A stretch of DNA of 64,000 bases, taken from the NCBI RefSeq assembly GCF_016861655.1, contig NZ_BOLN01000001.1:248001-312000 (forward strand), given 5' to 3'. Made by a program: the position numbers and the translations under genes. Below the pieces are notes generated by a model that did no database searches, was not told the DNA's origin, and saw only the letters and a program-made list of their open reading frames with translations. Below, piece after piece: positions 41,425 through 49,482 of the stretch. The first letter of the stretch is position 1. The number at the start of each line of letters is the position of its first letter. This stretch comes from Levilactobacillus lanxiensis. Lineage in GTDB: Bacteria > Bacillota > Bacilli > Lactobacillales > Lactobacillaceae.

Positions 41425-42795
41425 TTATTTCTTAGCCGCCGCCTTTTCGCGTGGCTGGTACTTGCGGAAGTAGATGATGGTCATGATGGCCAAGAAGACC
41501 ACCCCAACCAGGATGGATACCCGCGTTTCTGGGTTGAGGAACATGAAGATCAGCGTGATGGCCAAGAAGACCAACGTAATGTAGTTCGACCATGGCGCAA
41601 ACGGCATCTTGAATGGATGGTTGGCCATTTCTTTTGGATTTTGCTTGCGGAACTCGATTTCACTGATCAGAATCACGAACCATGGCACCATGCCGGGCAG
41701 GACACTGGAACTGTAAACCATCACGAAGATTTGGCTCGCATCCTTGAAGAACATCGGCAGAACCACGTTTAAGACCACCCCAATCGCAATCCCCAAAGAA
41801 ATCGCGATGACGGAGTAAAATGGCACCCCATGACGGTTAAGCAGCGTGACCTTTCGGGGCAGCTGGCCCTTGTCCGCTAAGGTAAAGGCCATCCGGCTGG
41901 CACTGTAGATGCCGGAGTTAGACCCAGACAGCGCGGCCGTCACAACCACGAAGTTGATGATGGAAGCCGCTGCCGTAATCCCAATTTTCGCAAACGTTTG
42001 AACGAACGGTGACCCAATTTGGTTCAATTGGTCCCACGGATAGATGGCCACAATCACAAAGATGGCCCCCACGTAGAAAATTAAAATCCGGGCAACCGTC
42101 GAACGAATCGCAGCGACCAAGGTGTGTTGTGGGTTCTCAGCTTCACCGGCCGTGACCCCAATCAACTCGATACCTTGATACGAGGCCAACACGATGGCCA
42201 ACGCGTAAATGAAGCCCTTGGCGCCACCGGTAAAGAAGCCACCGTGAGTCCACAGGTTACTGATACCTACCGCGTGGCCGCCATTGCCAAAGCCAAACAG
42301 GATGACACCCAAGCCGGCAATGATCATTAAAATAATCGTGACCACCTTAATCAGGGCAAACCAGAATTCCAGCTCCCCGAACATCTTCACGGAGATCAGG
42401 TTGGCGATACAGAGGAAGGTGATGGCCACCAGGCCCGGTATCCAGTCCGGTAGGTTCGGCCACCAGAAGCGGAAATACCCGCCCAGCGCAATCATTTCAC
42501 TCATGCCGACCACGATGAACTGGAAGATGTTACTCCAGGCCGTCAGGAACCCAAAGACAGGGTGCATGTATTCGGACGCAAACGTTGCGAACGAGCCGGT
42601 TGTGGGGTGAACGTAAAGCATTTCGCCCAACGCCCGCATAATTAAGTATAAGAAAACTCCTGAAATAATATACGCGATAAGGACGGAAGGTCCCGTCCAC
42701 TTGATTGTGGAACCAGACCCCATAAATAATCCAACGCCGATTGTACCGCCCAACGCAATCATCTGCATTTGACGGGCACTTAGTTTTCTCTGCAA
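41425..42795 (-). CDS. Amino-acid permease (APC superfamily, AAT family)
   Basis: 456 residues with twelve predicted transmembrane segments. MQMIALGGTIGVGLFMGSGSTIKWTGPSVLIAYIISG at the start is the APC signature around helix 1, and SYQGIELIGVTAGEAENPQHT follows helix 6. These are proton symporters for amino acids such as GABA, proline or aromatic residues; the substrate cannot be set. The start is TTG with AGAAGGA 6 bases upstream. Repeat R13 begins about 30 bases before the start, so it must lie in the promoter or leader. Confidence 0.88.
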   Translation of the reverse strand: MQRKLSARQMQMIALGGTIGVGLFMGSGSTIKWTGPSVLIAYIISGVFLYLIMRALGEMLYVHPTTGSFATFASEYMHPVFGFLTAWSNIFQFIVVGMSEMIALGGYFRFWWPNLPDWIPGLVAITFLCIANLISVKMFGELEFWFALIKVVTIILMIIAGLGVILFGFGNGGHAVGISNLWTHGGFFTGGAKGFIYALAIVLASYQGIELIGVTAGEAENPQHTLVAAIRSTVARILIFYVGAIFVIVAIYPWDQLNQIGSPFVQTFAKIGITAAASIINFVVVTAALSGSNSGIYSASRMAFTLADKGQLPRKVTLLNRHGVPFYSVIAISLGIAIGVVLNVVLPMFFKDASQIFVMVYSSSVLPGMVPWFVILISEIEFRKQNPKEMANHPFKMPFAPWSNYITLVFLAITLIFMFLNPETRVSILVGVVFLAIMTIIYFRKYQPREKAAAKK

Positions 42796-42825
42796 TCTAA
42801 TTCCTTCTTTCTATACATATGATCA

Positions 42826-43056
42826 CGCTTGGTCTGGGTTAAACCGGCTCTGTTTACGCCTCCGGGAGGGTGAAAATGAGACCGGTCCGCTGTGGGCGAA
42901 CGCCTGGAGCCAAAGAGCGGTCTCCAGACTTACTTTGAGCCGCTAAGAACCGCGTCTCAAAGATATCAATTGCCTAAGCGGCTTACGCCACTAAGGCAAT
43001 TCCCACGGCTAGGCTCATTTTCACCCTCCCTGCGGCTCACACCGGTTTAACCAGTA
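42826..43056. repeat. Structured intergenic repeat R13 (type B), upstream of the permease
   Basis: Outer arms TTAAACCGG (42839-42847) and CCGGTTTAA (43042-43050). Inner: CTGGAG (42904-42909) with CTCCAG (42922-42927); CTTTGAG (42933-42939) with CTCAAAG (42956-42962); AATTGCC (42968-42974) with GGCAATT (42995-43001). Confidence 0.85.
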
Positions 43057-43285
43057 CATAAGCGTTTCATTTTGTAAACAATAATCTCGTCACTATCTGC
43101 CAGCTTAGATATAAATCTGGCAATGGTTAACGAATACAAACATGTATGATTAAAACTTCATGAGAAAAGGTTACCTGATTTGGGTCCTTTTCGCAATCTT
43201 TTTTTATGCAAAAATTGCGTATGTTTGTTAATTCTATTTTCAAGTATGCCGCAAAATTAGTGTTGTTTCAATCTGACCTGTATAC

Positions 43286-43326
43286 AAAAAAGGCCGTTAG
43301 CGGCGGTGTGCCGGTAACGGTCTTCA
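43286..43326 (-). terminator. Terminator of the GNAT gene
   Basis: AAGGCCGTTA-GCGG (from 43290) pairs with CCGG-TAACGGTCTT (to 43324); six T follow on the minus strand. Confidence 0.78.
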
Positions 43327-43335
43327 CGAAACTTT

Positions 43336-43854
43336 TTACAAAACCTTCTCATAAACGAAGCAAACGTCGTCTGGATGGTAAACGCCAACGATTTGCCCGG
43401 CCTTGACGAACCCAAATTTTTCAATTAAATGTTGCATCTTGGCATTGTCCCTGTGCGTGTCGATCCGAATCGTTTCAGCATCTGGATGATTCTTCGCGAT
43501 GTAGTCGAATAAGTCACGGAACAATTGTGAGGCATACCCTTTTCCTTGGTGATGGGAGAAGATAGCTACCCGGTGGACCGTCACGTACTTATCGGTATCC
43601 TTTTGCCATTCACCCTGCAAGGTGTCGTAGGCGTGGTCTGGCGCTTCAATCACAGCGGCAACGCCCAACGTTTCGTGGTCATCACTGTTGTAAATCACTG
43701 CTCGGCCGTCTTCAATATCCCCCTTGATCACGTTGCGGTTAGGGTATTCGTTTTGCCATTGGTCGATTCCGGCGTCAGCGAGTTGCTTCTTGCCGTCTTC
43801 GATAATGTCACAAACTAGGTCTAATTCTTCAATCTTTGCTTTCCGTAAATACAT
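43336..43854 (-). CDS. GNAT-family N-acetyltransferase
   Basis: 172 residues with the GNAT fold: VTVHRVAIFSHHQGKGYASQLFRDLFDYIA holds the acetyl-CoA pyrophosphate loop (QGKGYA), and IDTHRDNAKMQHLIEKFGFVKAG is motif B. Acetyl acceptor unknown. AGGTGAGACCACC precedes the ATG. Single gene between repeats. Confidence 0.88.
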   Translation of the reverse strand: MYLRKAKIEELDLVCDIIEDGKKQLADAGIDQWQNEYPNRNVIKGDIEDGRAVIYNSDDHETLGVAAVIEAPDHAYDTLQGEWQKDTDKYVTVHRVAIFSHHQGKGYASQLFRDLFDYIAKNHPDAETIRIDTHRDNAKMQHLIEKFGFVKAGQIVGVYHPDDVCFVYEKVL

Positions 43855-43895
43855 GGTGGTCTCACCTCATCTTAAATTTTATCTTACATTGGTTG

Positions 43896-44128
43896 GTGCT
43901 TAGTGCGGGTAAACCAGTCTTTGTCAGCGCCTCCGGGACGGTGAAAATGAGGCCGGAACGCTGTGGGCGAACGCCCGGAGCCAAAGAGCGGTCTCCGTGC
44001 TTGCTTTGAGCCGCTATGAACCGCGTCTCAAAGATATCAATTGCCTAAGCGGCTCACGCCACTAAGGCAATTCCCACGGCTAAGCTCATTTTCACCGTCC
44101 CTGCGGCTGATACGTGTTTTACCCGCAT
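43896..44128. repeat. Structured intergenic repeat R14 (type B), upstream of the GNAT gene
   Basis: Closely resembles R13. Outer arms GCGGGTAAA (43905-43913) and TTTACCCGC (44118-44126) differ from R13 yet still pair. The inner three hairpins are conserved, including CTTTGAG/CTCAAAG and AATTGCC/GGCAATT. Confidence 0.85.
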
Positions 44129-44287
44129 CCAAGCACAATATTCCTCGAATTTCCGCTACCCCGTGGCTGACATGGGAGTAGCCCCACAGTGGTCGCGGCA
44201 TTTAACCTGACTGTGACCACTGTAATTATCGGCTTAATCCCGGTTGATACCAAGTTGTCTCAACCAGACTGACTTAGCCAGTCTGCC
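44129..44287. other. Intergenic spacer with a hairpin between repeats R14 and R15
   Basis: ACAGTGGTC and GACCACTGT (about 44191-44222) form an exact 9-bp stem with no T run. No gene. Confidence 0.45.
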
Positions 44288-44502
44288 AGCACCCCCACAA
44301 TCAGGAGCCGGAGGCAGCCAGGTACGGAGACGGCTGTGTCGCGGGTGTTAGTCGACGTTTTTGGTCGACTTACAGCCGGGGACAACCTTTGAGACTTGCG
44401 CTTTTGGCAAGGCTCAAAGTTGAGGTGGGAGCCCGCTTCTCAGGCGGGAACCGGCCCCACAGCAGGCGGAGTACCTGGAGGCCGCAGGCGGCACCTCTAA
44501 TA
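44288..44502. repeat. Structured intergenic repeat R15 (type A)
   Basis: Stems: CCAGGTAC (44318-44325) with GTACCTGG (44471-44478); GGCTGTG with CCACAGC; AGTCGAC (44350-44356) with GTCGACT (44364-44370); CTTTGAG (44387-44393) with CTCAAAG (44413-44419); CCCGC with GCGGG. Confidence 0.85.
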
Positions 44503-44506
44503 CAAT

Positions 44507-44953
44507 CTAAACCTGCAGGCTAGCTAACACCTGGGCGGCTAGTGCGTCGACTCGGGTCCAGTCTGAATCGTCTGGATCCTGGTCAATTTTGACTGAGTCG
44601 GCAACCTGTTCACCATTGCTGGAATTCAGCTGGATGGTGAGGTAATCAACGGCCCGGCCAAAGTGGAGGTGCTTCTTTGAACTGGAACCCAGAACGGCAA
44701 ACTTGGTCCGTGCCAAATCAACTTCTTTTAAATCTTCAAAGAAGTCCTGGGCCTCGTCTGGCAAGTCGCCGTCGTGGAAGGTATAGCTAATCACAATAAT
44801 GGCATCGTTCGCCGCTAAATCAAAGGCGTTGGCCTGTGAAATCTCAGTAATCACGGTCTGTGCCCGGGACGCCAATTGCGCTTGCACGTGGCCAGCGATG
44901 GCCCGGTTGCGACCAGATTGACTGGCAAATATAATCTGAATTGATGGTGTCAT
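44507..44953 (-). CDS. Flavodoxin-like protein
   Basis: 148 residues. IIFASQSGRNRAIAGHV at the start is the FMN phosphate-binding loop, and VISYTFHDGDLPDEAQDFFEDLKEVDLARTKFAVLGSS gives the second loop and the following strand. Acts as a one- or two-electron FMN carrier; the partner is not visible nearby. GAGGAG lies about 11 bases before the ATG. Confidence 0.85.
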   Translation of the reverse strand: MTPSIQIIFASQSGRNRAIAGHVQAQLASRAQTVITEISQANAFDLAANDAIIVISYTFHDGDLPDEAQDFFEDLKEVDLARTKFAVLGSSSKKHLHFGRAVDYLTIQLNSSNGEQVADSVKIDQDPDDSDWTRVDALAAQVLASLQV

Positions 44954-45167
44954 AAGTTAAATTTCTCCTCAATCGATTTCAACTAGCCGCGTCATGAAGC
45001 CCTTTAACGCCACTAGAAACTGCTAAGTATTATAGACCTTTTTGCCCCATTTCCCTAGCAAAAAGCAATCGTTCGCGCGAACTTTTTCTGGGCGTGATGA
45101 CGCCAATTTGACGCTAGGCCCCGACTAATCCCGGTATTTCACAGATTAAGCCGCTCTCGCACCGCAC

Positions 45168-45200
45168 AGAAAAACGACACCACTAGCCGTGTCGTTCTCA
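45168..45200 (-). terminator. Terminator of fabV
   Basis: AACGACAC (45173-45180) pairs exactly with GTGTCGTT (45189-45196); T run on the minus strand. Confidence 0.8.
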
Positions 45201-45211
45201 TCAATCTCTTA

Positions 45212-46411
45212 TTAAAACGATAATTTTGTAAATTCATCCGCGTCCATCACGTTCGGTACCCCGACGACCCCGAACCCGTTTAGCTGACGGAACTCCTGGC
45301 GAAACTGCTGGTAGCCAGGAAAATCCGGCGTGAAGTTGGCTGGTGTGATTTGCGGCAAGACGGCCTCGACCACGTCCTGAACCGCCGGAGACAATTCCAG
45401 CGCATCCGGACGCAAACGCCCGCGGGCATCTACTTCTCGGTGGGTGCCGTAAACCATATCCCGAAATAGCCGGTCAATGTGGTCGATTGGTTGTTCGTGG
45501 CCGCCACGGTCCTGTTCGACCCGGTAAAGCGCCATGCAGTAGCGCGAAAATCCCGGAATCACCACGGACGCCTTGGTCGTCACGGAACGGTTGACGCTGA
45601 CCAGCGCTTCCCCACCCAGCGGTGCCAACTCGGCTTGTAGACGCCGGCCGCTGGCTTCAGCTGCCCGCTTGGCCTGGCCTAACGTGCCATCGTGATAGAT
45701 GGGCGCCGTGACCCGGGGACCTTCGTAAGAATAGAGAATCGTTTTGAAATTGTCGACAAGGACCCCGGCCGCCTGTAGCGCGTGGACCCAGAGTTCCCAG
45801 TCCTCACCACCCATCACGTGGTTGGTCGCGGCGACTTCATCCGCCGTTGCGGGTTCTAACGTGGTACTGACGAGCTTTTCGTGTTCCAGGTCCAACGTGT
45901 AATCCGTTAGTGGCGCGCCCAACGGCTTGATGACGGATCGCCAAGCCTCGTCGGGATTCACTGGATTTTTTCGTTTGGGTGCGGCGATTGAGTAGACCAG
46001 GAAATCAATTTTGCCACCGAAATCGGCCTTGATGGCCTGAATGACCGCCCGCTTAGTTTCCGGTAAGAAAACGTCGGCGTTCAAATTTTCAGCCAGCAAG
46101 CCAGCTTTTTCCGCCGCCTGCTTGAAGAAAACCTGATTCCACCAACCGGCCGTTCCCAAAAAATCAGGCCGTGGCGGCCGTTCGTAGCCGACAGACAGCG
46201 TCGCCGCGCCCATGCCAAAGGCCGCCGTGAGCCGACTGGCTAGACCGTAGCTGGAAGAACCACCCAGAATCAACGCGTGTTTGGCTCCCGCATACGTCCC
46301 CTGTTTCGTAACCGTCGCAATCTGTTGGGCCATCATTTGTTGGAGTCCTAAAGGATTCACCGAACGCGCAACGTTACCTGCAATTTTTTCCGTGAGCGTC
46401 ATCTGTGCCAT
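45212..46411 (-). CDS. fabV: Trans-2-enoyl-CoA/enoyl-ACP reductase, FabV type
   Basis: 399 residues, the usual FabV/TER length. LILGGSSSYGLASRLTAAFG (about residues 47-66) is the NADH site. The FabV active-site motif Tyr-x8-Lys is present as Y239 and K248 (YHDGTLGQAK). EDWELWVHALQAAGVL and IPGFSRYCMALYRV are further family blocks. It reduces the enoyl double bond in fatty-acid elongation; FabV enzymes are often insensitive to triclosan. AGGAGGG is 10 bases before the ATG. No other fab gene is near. Confidence 0.9.
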   Translation of the reverse strand: MAQMTLTEKIAGNVARSVNPLGLQQMMAQQIATVTKQGTYAGAKHALILGGSSSYGLASRLTAAFGMGAATLSVGYERPPRPDFLGTAGWWNQVFFKQAAEKAGLLAENLNADVFLPETKRAVIQAIKADFGGKIDFLVYSIAAPKRKNPVNPDEAWRSVIKPLGAPLTDYTLDLEHEKLVSTTLEPATADEVAATNHVMGGEDWELWVHALQAAGVLVDNFKTILYSYEGPRVTAPIYHDGTLGQAKRAAEASGRRLQAELAPLGGEALVSVNRSVTTKASVVIPGFSRYCMALYRVEQDRGGHEQPIDHIDRLFRDMVYGTHREVDARGRLRPDALELSPAVQDVVEAVLPQITPANFTPDFPGYQQFRQEFRQLNGFGVVGVPNVMDADEFTKLSF

Positions 46412-46528
46412 GCCGTCGTCACCCTCCTAGGTATTTACCTCTAAAGTACCACTTCTGGGGACGGTGCCGGTAGGAATTTGCCTTGAGCAATGCAGCGACT
46501 TAACTTCACCTGCTTGATGACTTAACCA

Positions 46529-46574
46529 TTACATTAGATTATAGTTTTACATTAGACTAAGATTAGCGTACAAT
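46529..46574 (+). promoter_or_regulatory. Promoter with direct repeats before the ABC transporter
   Basis: TTTACA (46546-46551), 17 bases, TACAAT (46569-46574). TTACATTAGATTA (46529-46541) and TTACATTAGACTA (46547-46559) are near-identical direct repeats with an 18-base step overlapping the -35 box, which suggests a tandem-binding activator or repressor. Confidence 0.62.
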
Positions 46575-46617
46575 TAAAAAAATCTTATTTTACTCATTTG
46601 TTGTGGAGGTTCGTCTC

Positions 46618-48297
46618 ATGCTCTTATCCAAATATTTTCGACTAGCCGGCAAACTTACCCTGGTCCTGTTGTTGCTCATCCCCTGCGCGTCCGCCATTGA
46701 AATTGCAGTCTCCTACTTGCTCCAACTGATTACGGATTCCGTGACGGGCCACGGCAACCTGGCCTATGGCATGCTATTTGCCATCGTCGTTAGCTATATT
46801 CTGGTGGATTCGCTGACCTACTTCGTTGAAGCCTACACGGAACAGGTCGTCTTGAACCGCATCATTTTCGGCGTCCGCAATCGCCTGATGCGACAATTTT
46901 TACGGCAAAATACCGGAGTCAGTCACGACCGGCAACAGCTGACGACCCATTACAACAATACGTTCACGACCACCGTTGACGTACTCCATAGCGATTACCT
47001 GCAGGGCAGCGTGAACGCCTACAAGCAAATTTGTCAGCTCGTGATTGCCCTGACATTGTCCGTTCTGATTCAACCAGTTTTGAGTCTCATTATCGTGTTG
47101 CTGTGTCTTCCGGCGTTGGCCTTACCCTTCCTCCAAAAGCGCCTCCTGGCAACCAATAAACAGCATATCTTAGCCGCCGGTGAACAGTACACACATCAAC
47201 TCCAGGACCTGCTCAACGGGCTCCGGACCGCACAGCTCTTCCACCTTGAACGCCGCTTACTTCGCCGGTTTCAAACCAAGAACCAGCAACTACTGGCGGC
47301 GCAAAATCGCGACCAGCTCAAGCGTAAACAGGTCGGCGGCCTCAGTCAGTTGCTGGATAACGTGCTGTACCTGGGCACCTGGATTGTCGGCATCTATTTC
47401 GTCATGCACAAAGACGTGACTCTGGGCCAGTTGGTCGCCTTTTCCCAATTGATGATTTTCATCGCGGAACCGATTCAGTCCGCTTCGGGTCTACTGGCCG
47501 ATATCGTTGGTGGTCGCGAAGCTGCAAAGACGCTGGCTCCAGTGCTGACTGACCAATCGGTAACGGCCCCGTCAGAAGCACCATCAGCCTTTCGGACCCT
47601 AGCCTACCAGGATGTCTCTCTGAACTTGGCCGACCAGCCCATCTTGCAACATGTCTCGCTGACCTTCGCGGCGGATCAACACGTGTTGGTCGTGGGTAAA
47701 AGCGGTAGCGGCAAATCAACTCTGCTCAACCTGCCCCTTAGCCCCCACACGACCTTTACTGGGACGTTGCGGCTCAACGGTCAGGACCTCGCGACGCTGG
47801 CGCCGGCAGCCGTCTCCGCTCAAATTGGCCTGTTGGAACAAAACAGTTACATTTTTAACGATACCATCCGTCAGAATCTCACGCTCTACGACCCGCAAAT
47901 CACCGATTCCCAGGTGGAACGAGTCCTGACAGCGGTGGGTCTGGGCGCTTATGCCACGGCGACTGCCCAACAACAGATTGTCAGTGCCCAAGGCAACACG
48001 CTGTCCGGTGGGGAGAAAAAGCGGTTGGCCATAGCCCGCCTGCTCCTGCATCCCCACGGTCTCACCTTCTTTGACGAACCGCTGACTGGCCTAGATCCCC
48101 ACACGGCCCACGACATGGTCGGTTTGCTGACGCGACCAGACACGGCCGCTTGGGTCACCATCACTCACCAGTACGATGCACAACTATTCGCTTTCGCTGA
48201 TGAAATTGTGATTGTCGACGCTGGTCGGGTCGTCGCGCAGGGGCCCCTGCAAGCTACCTCCGTCCAAACCGGCTTAGCGCAATTAGATTTAATTTAA
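46618..48297 (+). CDS. ABC transporter, fused membrane and ATPase domains (exporter type)
   Basis: 559 residues. Residues about 1-310 form a six-helix exporter domain (LLQLITDSVTGHG, YFVEAYTEQVV, ATNKQHILAAGEQYTHQLQDLLNGL). The ATPase domain follows with Walker A VGKSGSGKSTLL, signature LSGGEKKRLAIARLLL, Walker B LTFFDEPLTGLD and H-loop ITH. It is a half-transporter expected to work as a dimer. No peptidase C39 domain, so it is not a dedicated bacteriocin maturation exporter; drug, lipid or peptide export is open. ATG at 46618 has GGAGG 8 bases upstream. Confidence 0.87.
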   Translation: MLLSKYFRLAGKLTLVLLLLIPCASAIEIAVSYLLQLITDSVTGHGNLAYGMLFAIVVSYILVDSLTYFVEAYTEQVVLNRIIFGVRNRLMRQFLRQNTGVSHDRQQLTTHYNNTFTTTVDVLHSDYLQGSVNAYKQICQLVIALTLSVLIQPVLSLIIVLLCLPALALPFLQKRLLATNKQHILAAGEQYTHQLQDLLNGLRTAQLFHLERRLLRRFQTKNQQLLAAQNRDQLKRKQVGGLSQLLDNVLYLGTWIVGIYFVMHKDVTLGQLVAFSQLMIFIAEPIQSASGLLADIVGGREAAKTLAPVLTDQSVTAPSEAPSAFRTLAYQDVSLNLADQPILQHVSLTFAADQHVLVVGKSGSGKSTLLNLPLSPHTTFTGTLRLNGQDLATLAPAAVSAQIGLLEQNSYIFNDTIRQNLTLYDPQITDSQVERVLTAVGLGAYATATAQQQIVSAQGNTLSGGEKKRLAIARLLLHPHGLTFFDEPLTGLDPHTAHDMVGLLTRPDTAAWVTITHQYDAQLFAFADEIVIVDAGRVVAQGPLQATSVQTGLAQLDLI

Positions 48298-48299
48298 AA

Positions 48300-48358
48300 A
48301 AACACCGCCCATCATCAACCTCATAACAGGCTGATGGTGAGCGGTGTCTTCATTTTTA
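48300..48358. terminator. Bidirectional terminator
   Basis: A long stem, 48302-48321 with 48328-48347 (ACACCGC/GCGGTGT ends), is flanked by A and T runs. Ends both the ABC gene and the convergent dus gene. Confidence 0.85.
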
Positions 48359-48362
48359 AGGG

Positions 48363-49358
48363 TTAATCGGTAAATTCTGAATCCGCCAATAACTGGCGAA
48401 CCTCATCCGTGGAGTGGGTCTCCATCATCGCATTCCGCAGGCTAGCGGCGTTGCGCTGGTTGCGGACGTAAATCTTGAAGAACCGCTTGAGTGAAGGGAA
48501 GCGCGACGTGTCGAAGCGTTTTTCGAAATCGTCATACAGGTCGAGTTGATAGTTCAATAGGCCCAACAGTTCCTTGATGTCGTGCTCCTTGGGTTCCTTT
48601 TCAAAGGCAAATGGACTGGCAAAGATGCCCCGCCCAATCATGATGCCGTCGACGCCGGGATGTTCCTGGGCAATCTGGCAGCCTTGTTGGTAGGTTTCGA
48701 TGTCCCCGTTGAGTTGTAACAGGGTGTCGGGGGCAACTTCATCGCGCAGCTTCACAATCTCGTCGATCAGCTCGAAATGCGCCGGCACGCGGCTCATTTC
48801 CTTCTTGGTCCGCAGGTGAATCGTTAACAACGGAATGTCCTGTTGGAGCAGGAAGGTCAACCAATCGCGCCATTCATCCAGGCGACTGTAGCCCAGCCGC
48901 GTCTTCACGCTAACGGGCAAGCCCGCCGTCTTGGTTGCCGCAATCACGGCGCCCGCGGTCTCAAAGTTACGGATCAGGTCACTCCCACCGTGGTTCTTGA
49001 TCACGGTCGCATCCGGGCAGCCCATGTTCAGGTCAATGGCCTCATAACCGCGCTTCTTGACGTCAGCGGCGGCCCGTTCAAAGGCCTCCGGCTCATTGCC
49101 CCAGAGTTGGGCAACCGGCATGTGGGCCTCTTCTGGCGCCACGTAGAGCCGACCCTGAACGGTAAATTTGGCCTTGGGATGGGTCACACTGATAGCGTTG
49201 GTGAATTCCGTGAAGAATACGTCGGGCGCAGCGGCCTTAGCCACGACCCGCCGGAAGATGGCGTTGGTCACGGCTTCCATGGGTGCCAAGCTAAAGAACG
49301 GCCGGTTTTCGGCCTTGGCGCGGTCCGCAATAGTTTGCCAGTAAGATGAATCAGACAC
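48363..49358 (-). CDS. tRNA-dihydrouridine synthase
   Basis: 331 residues, FMN-dependent Dus family. SLAPMEAVTNAIFRR binds FMN, DLNMGCPDATV holds the catalytic Cys114, VSVKTRLGY and IHLRTKKEMSRVPAHF are RNA- and FMN-binding blocks, and MIGRGIFASPF ends the barrel. The HLRTKKEMS block differs from the HGRTR-Q of DusB, so the exact subfamily is open. Start is GTG with AAGGAG 8 bases upstream. Confidence 0.88.
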   Translation of the reverse strand: MSDSSYWQTIADRAKAENRPFFSLAPMEAVTNAIFRRVVAKAAAPDVFFTEFTNAISVTHPKAKFTVQGRLYVAPEEAHMPVAQLWGNEPEAFERAAADVKKRGYEAIDLNMGCPDATVIKNHGGSDLIRNFETAGAVIAATKTAGLPVSVKTRLGYSRLDEWRDWLTFLLQQDIPLLTIHLRTKKEMSRVPAHFELIDEIVKLRDEVAPDTLLQLNGDIETYQQGCQIAQEHPGVDGIMIGRGIFASPFAFEKEPKEHDIKELLGLLNYQLDLYDDFEKRFDTSRFPSLKRFFKIYVRNQRNAASLRNAMMETHSTDEVRQLLADSEFTD

Positions 49359-49445
49359 GATAAAGTCTCCTTAATGTAAGTAAATTTGATGTTTAGTCCG
49401 GTTTAGTGCAGTCCATACATTTTACCACGTTTAGCGGCGAAAGCT

Positions 49446-49480
49446 AGCAAAAAAGAGTTGCCCACAATGGACAACCCTGT
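49446..49480 (-). terminator. Terminator of the PadR operon
   Basis: AGAGTTG-CC / GG-CAACCCT stem with loop ACAAT; six T follow on the minus strand. Confidence 0.75.
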
Positions 49481-49482
49481 TT

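Noticed and set aside
42826-44502. Repeats as tRNA genes, because of the cloverleaf shape
   Set aside because: Stems are too long, the copies are 200 bases or more, and no anticodon arm, T-loop or CCA end is present.
1-44502. Repeats as a CRISPR array
   Set aside because: Copies are spread over 44 kb, differ in sequence, are long and have no regular spacers; no cas gene is present.
48843-49349. 168-codon plus-strand frame opposite the dus gene
   Set aside because: Antisense shadow; the minus-strand protein has clear Dus motifs.
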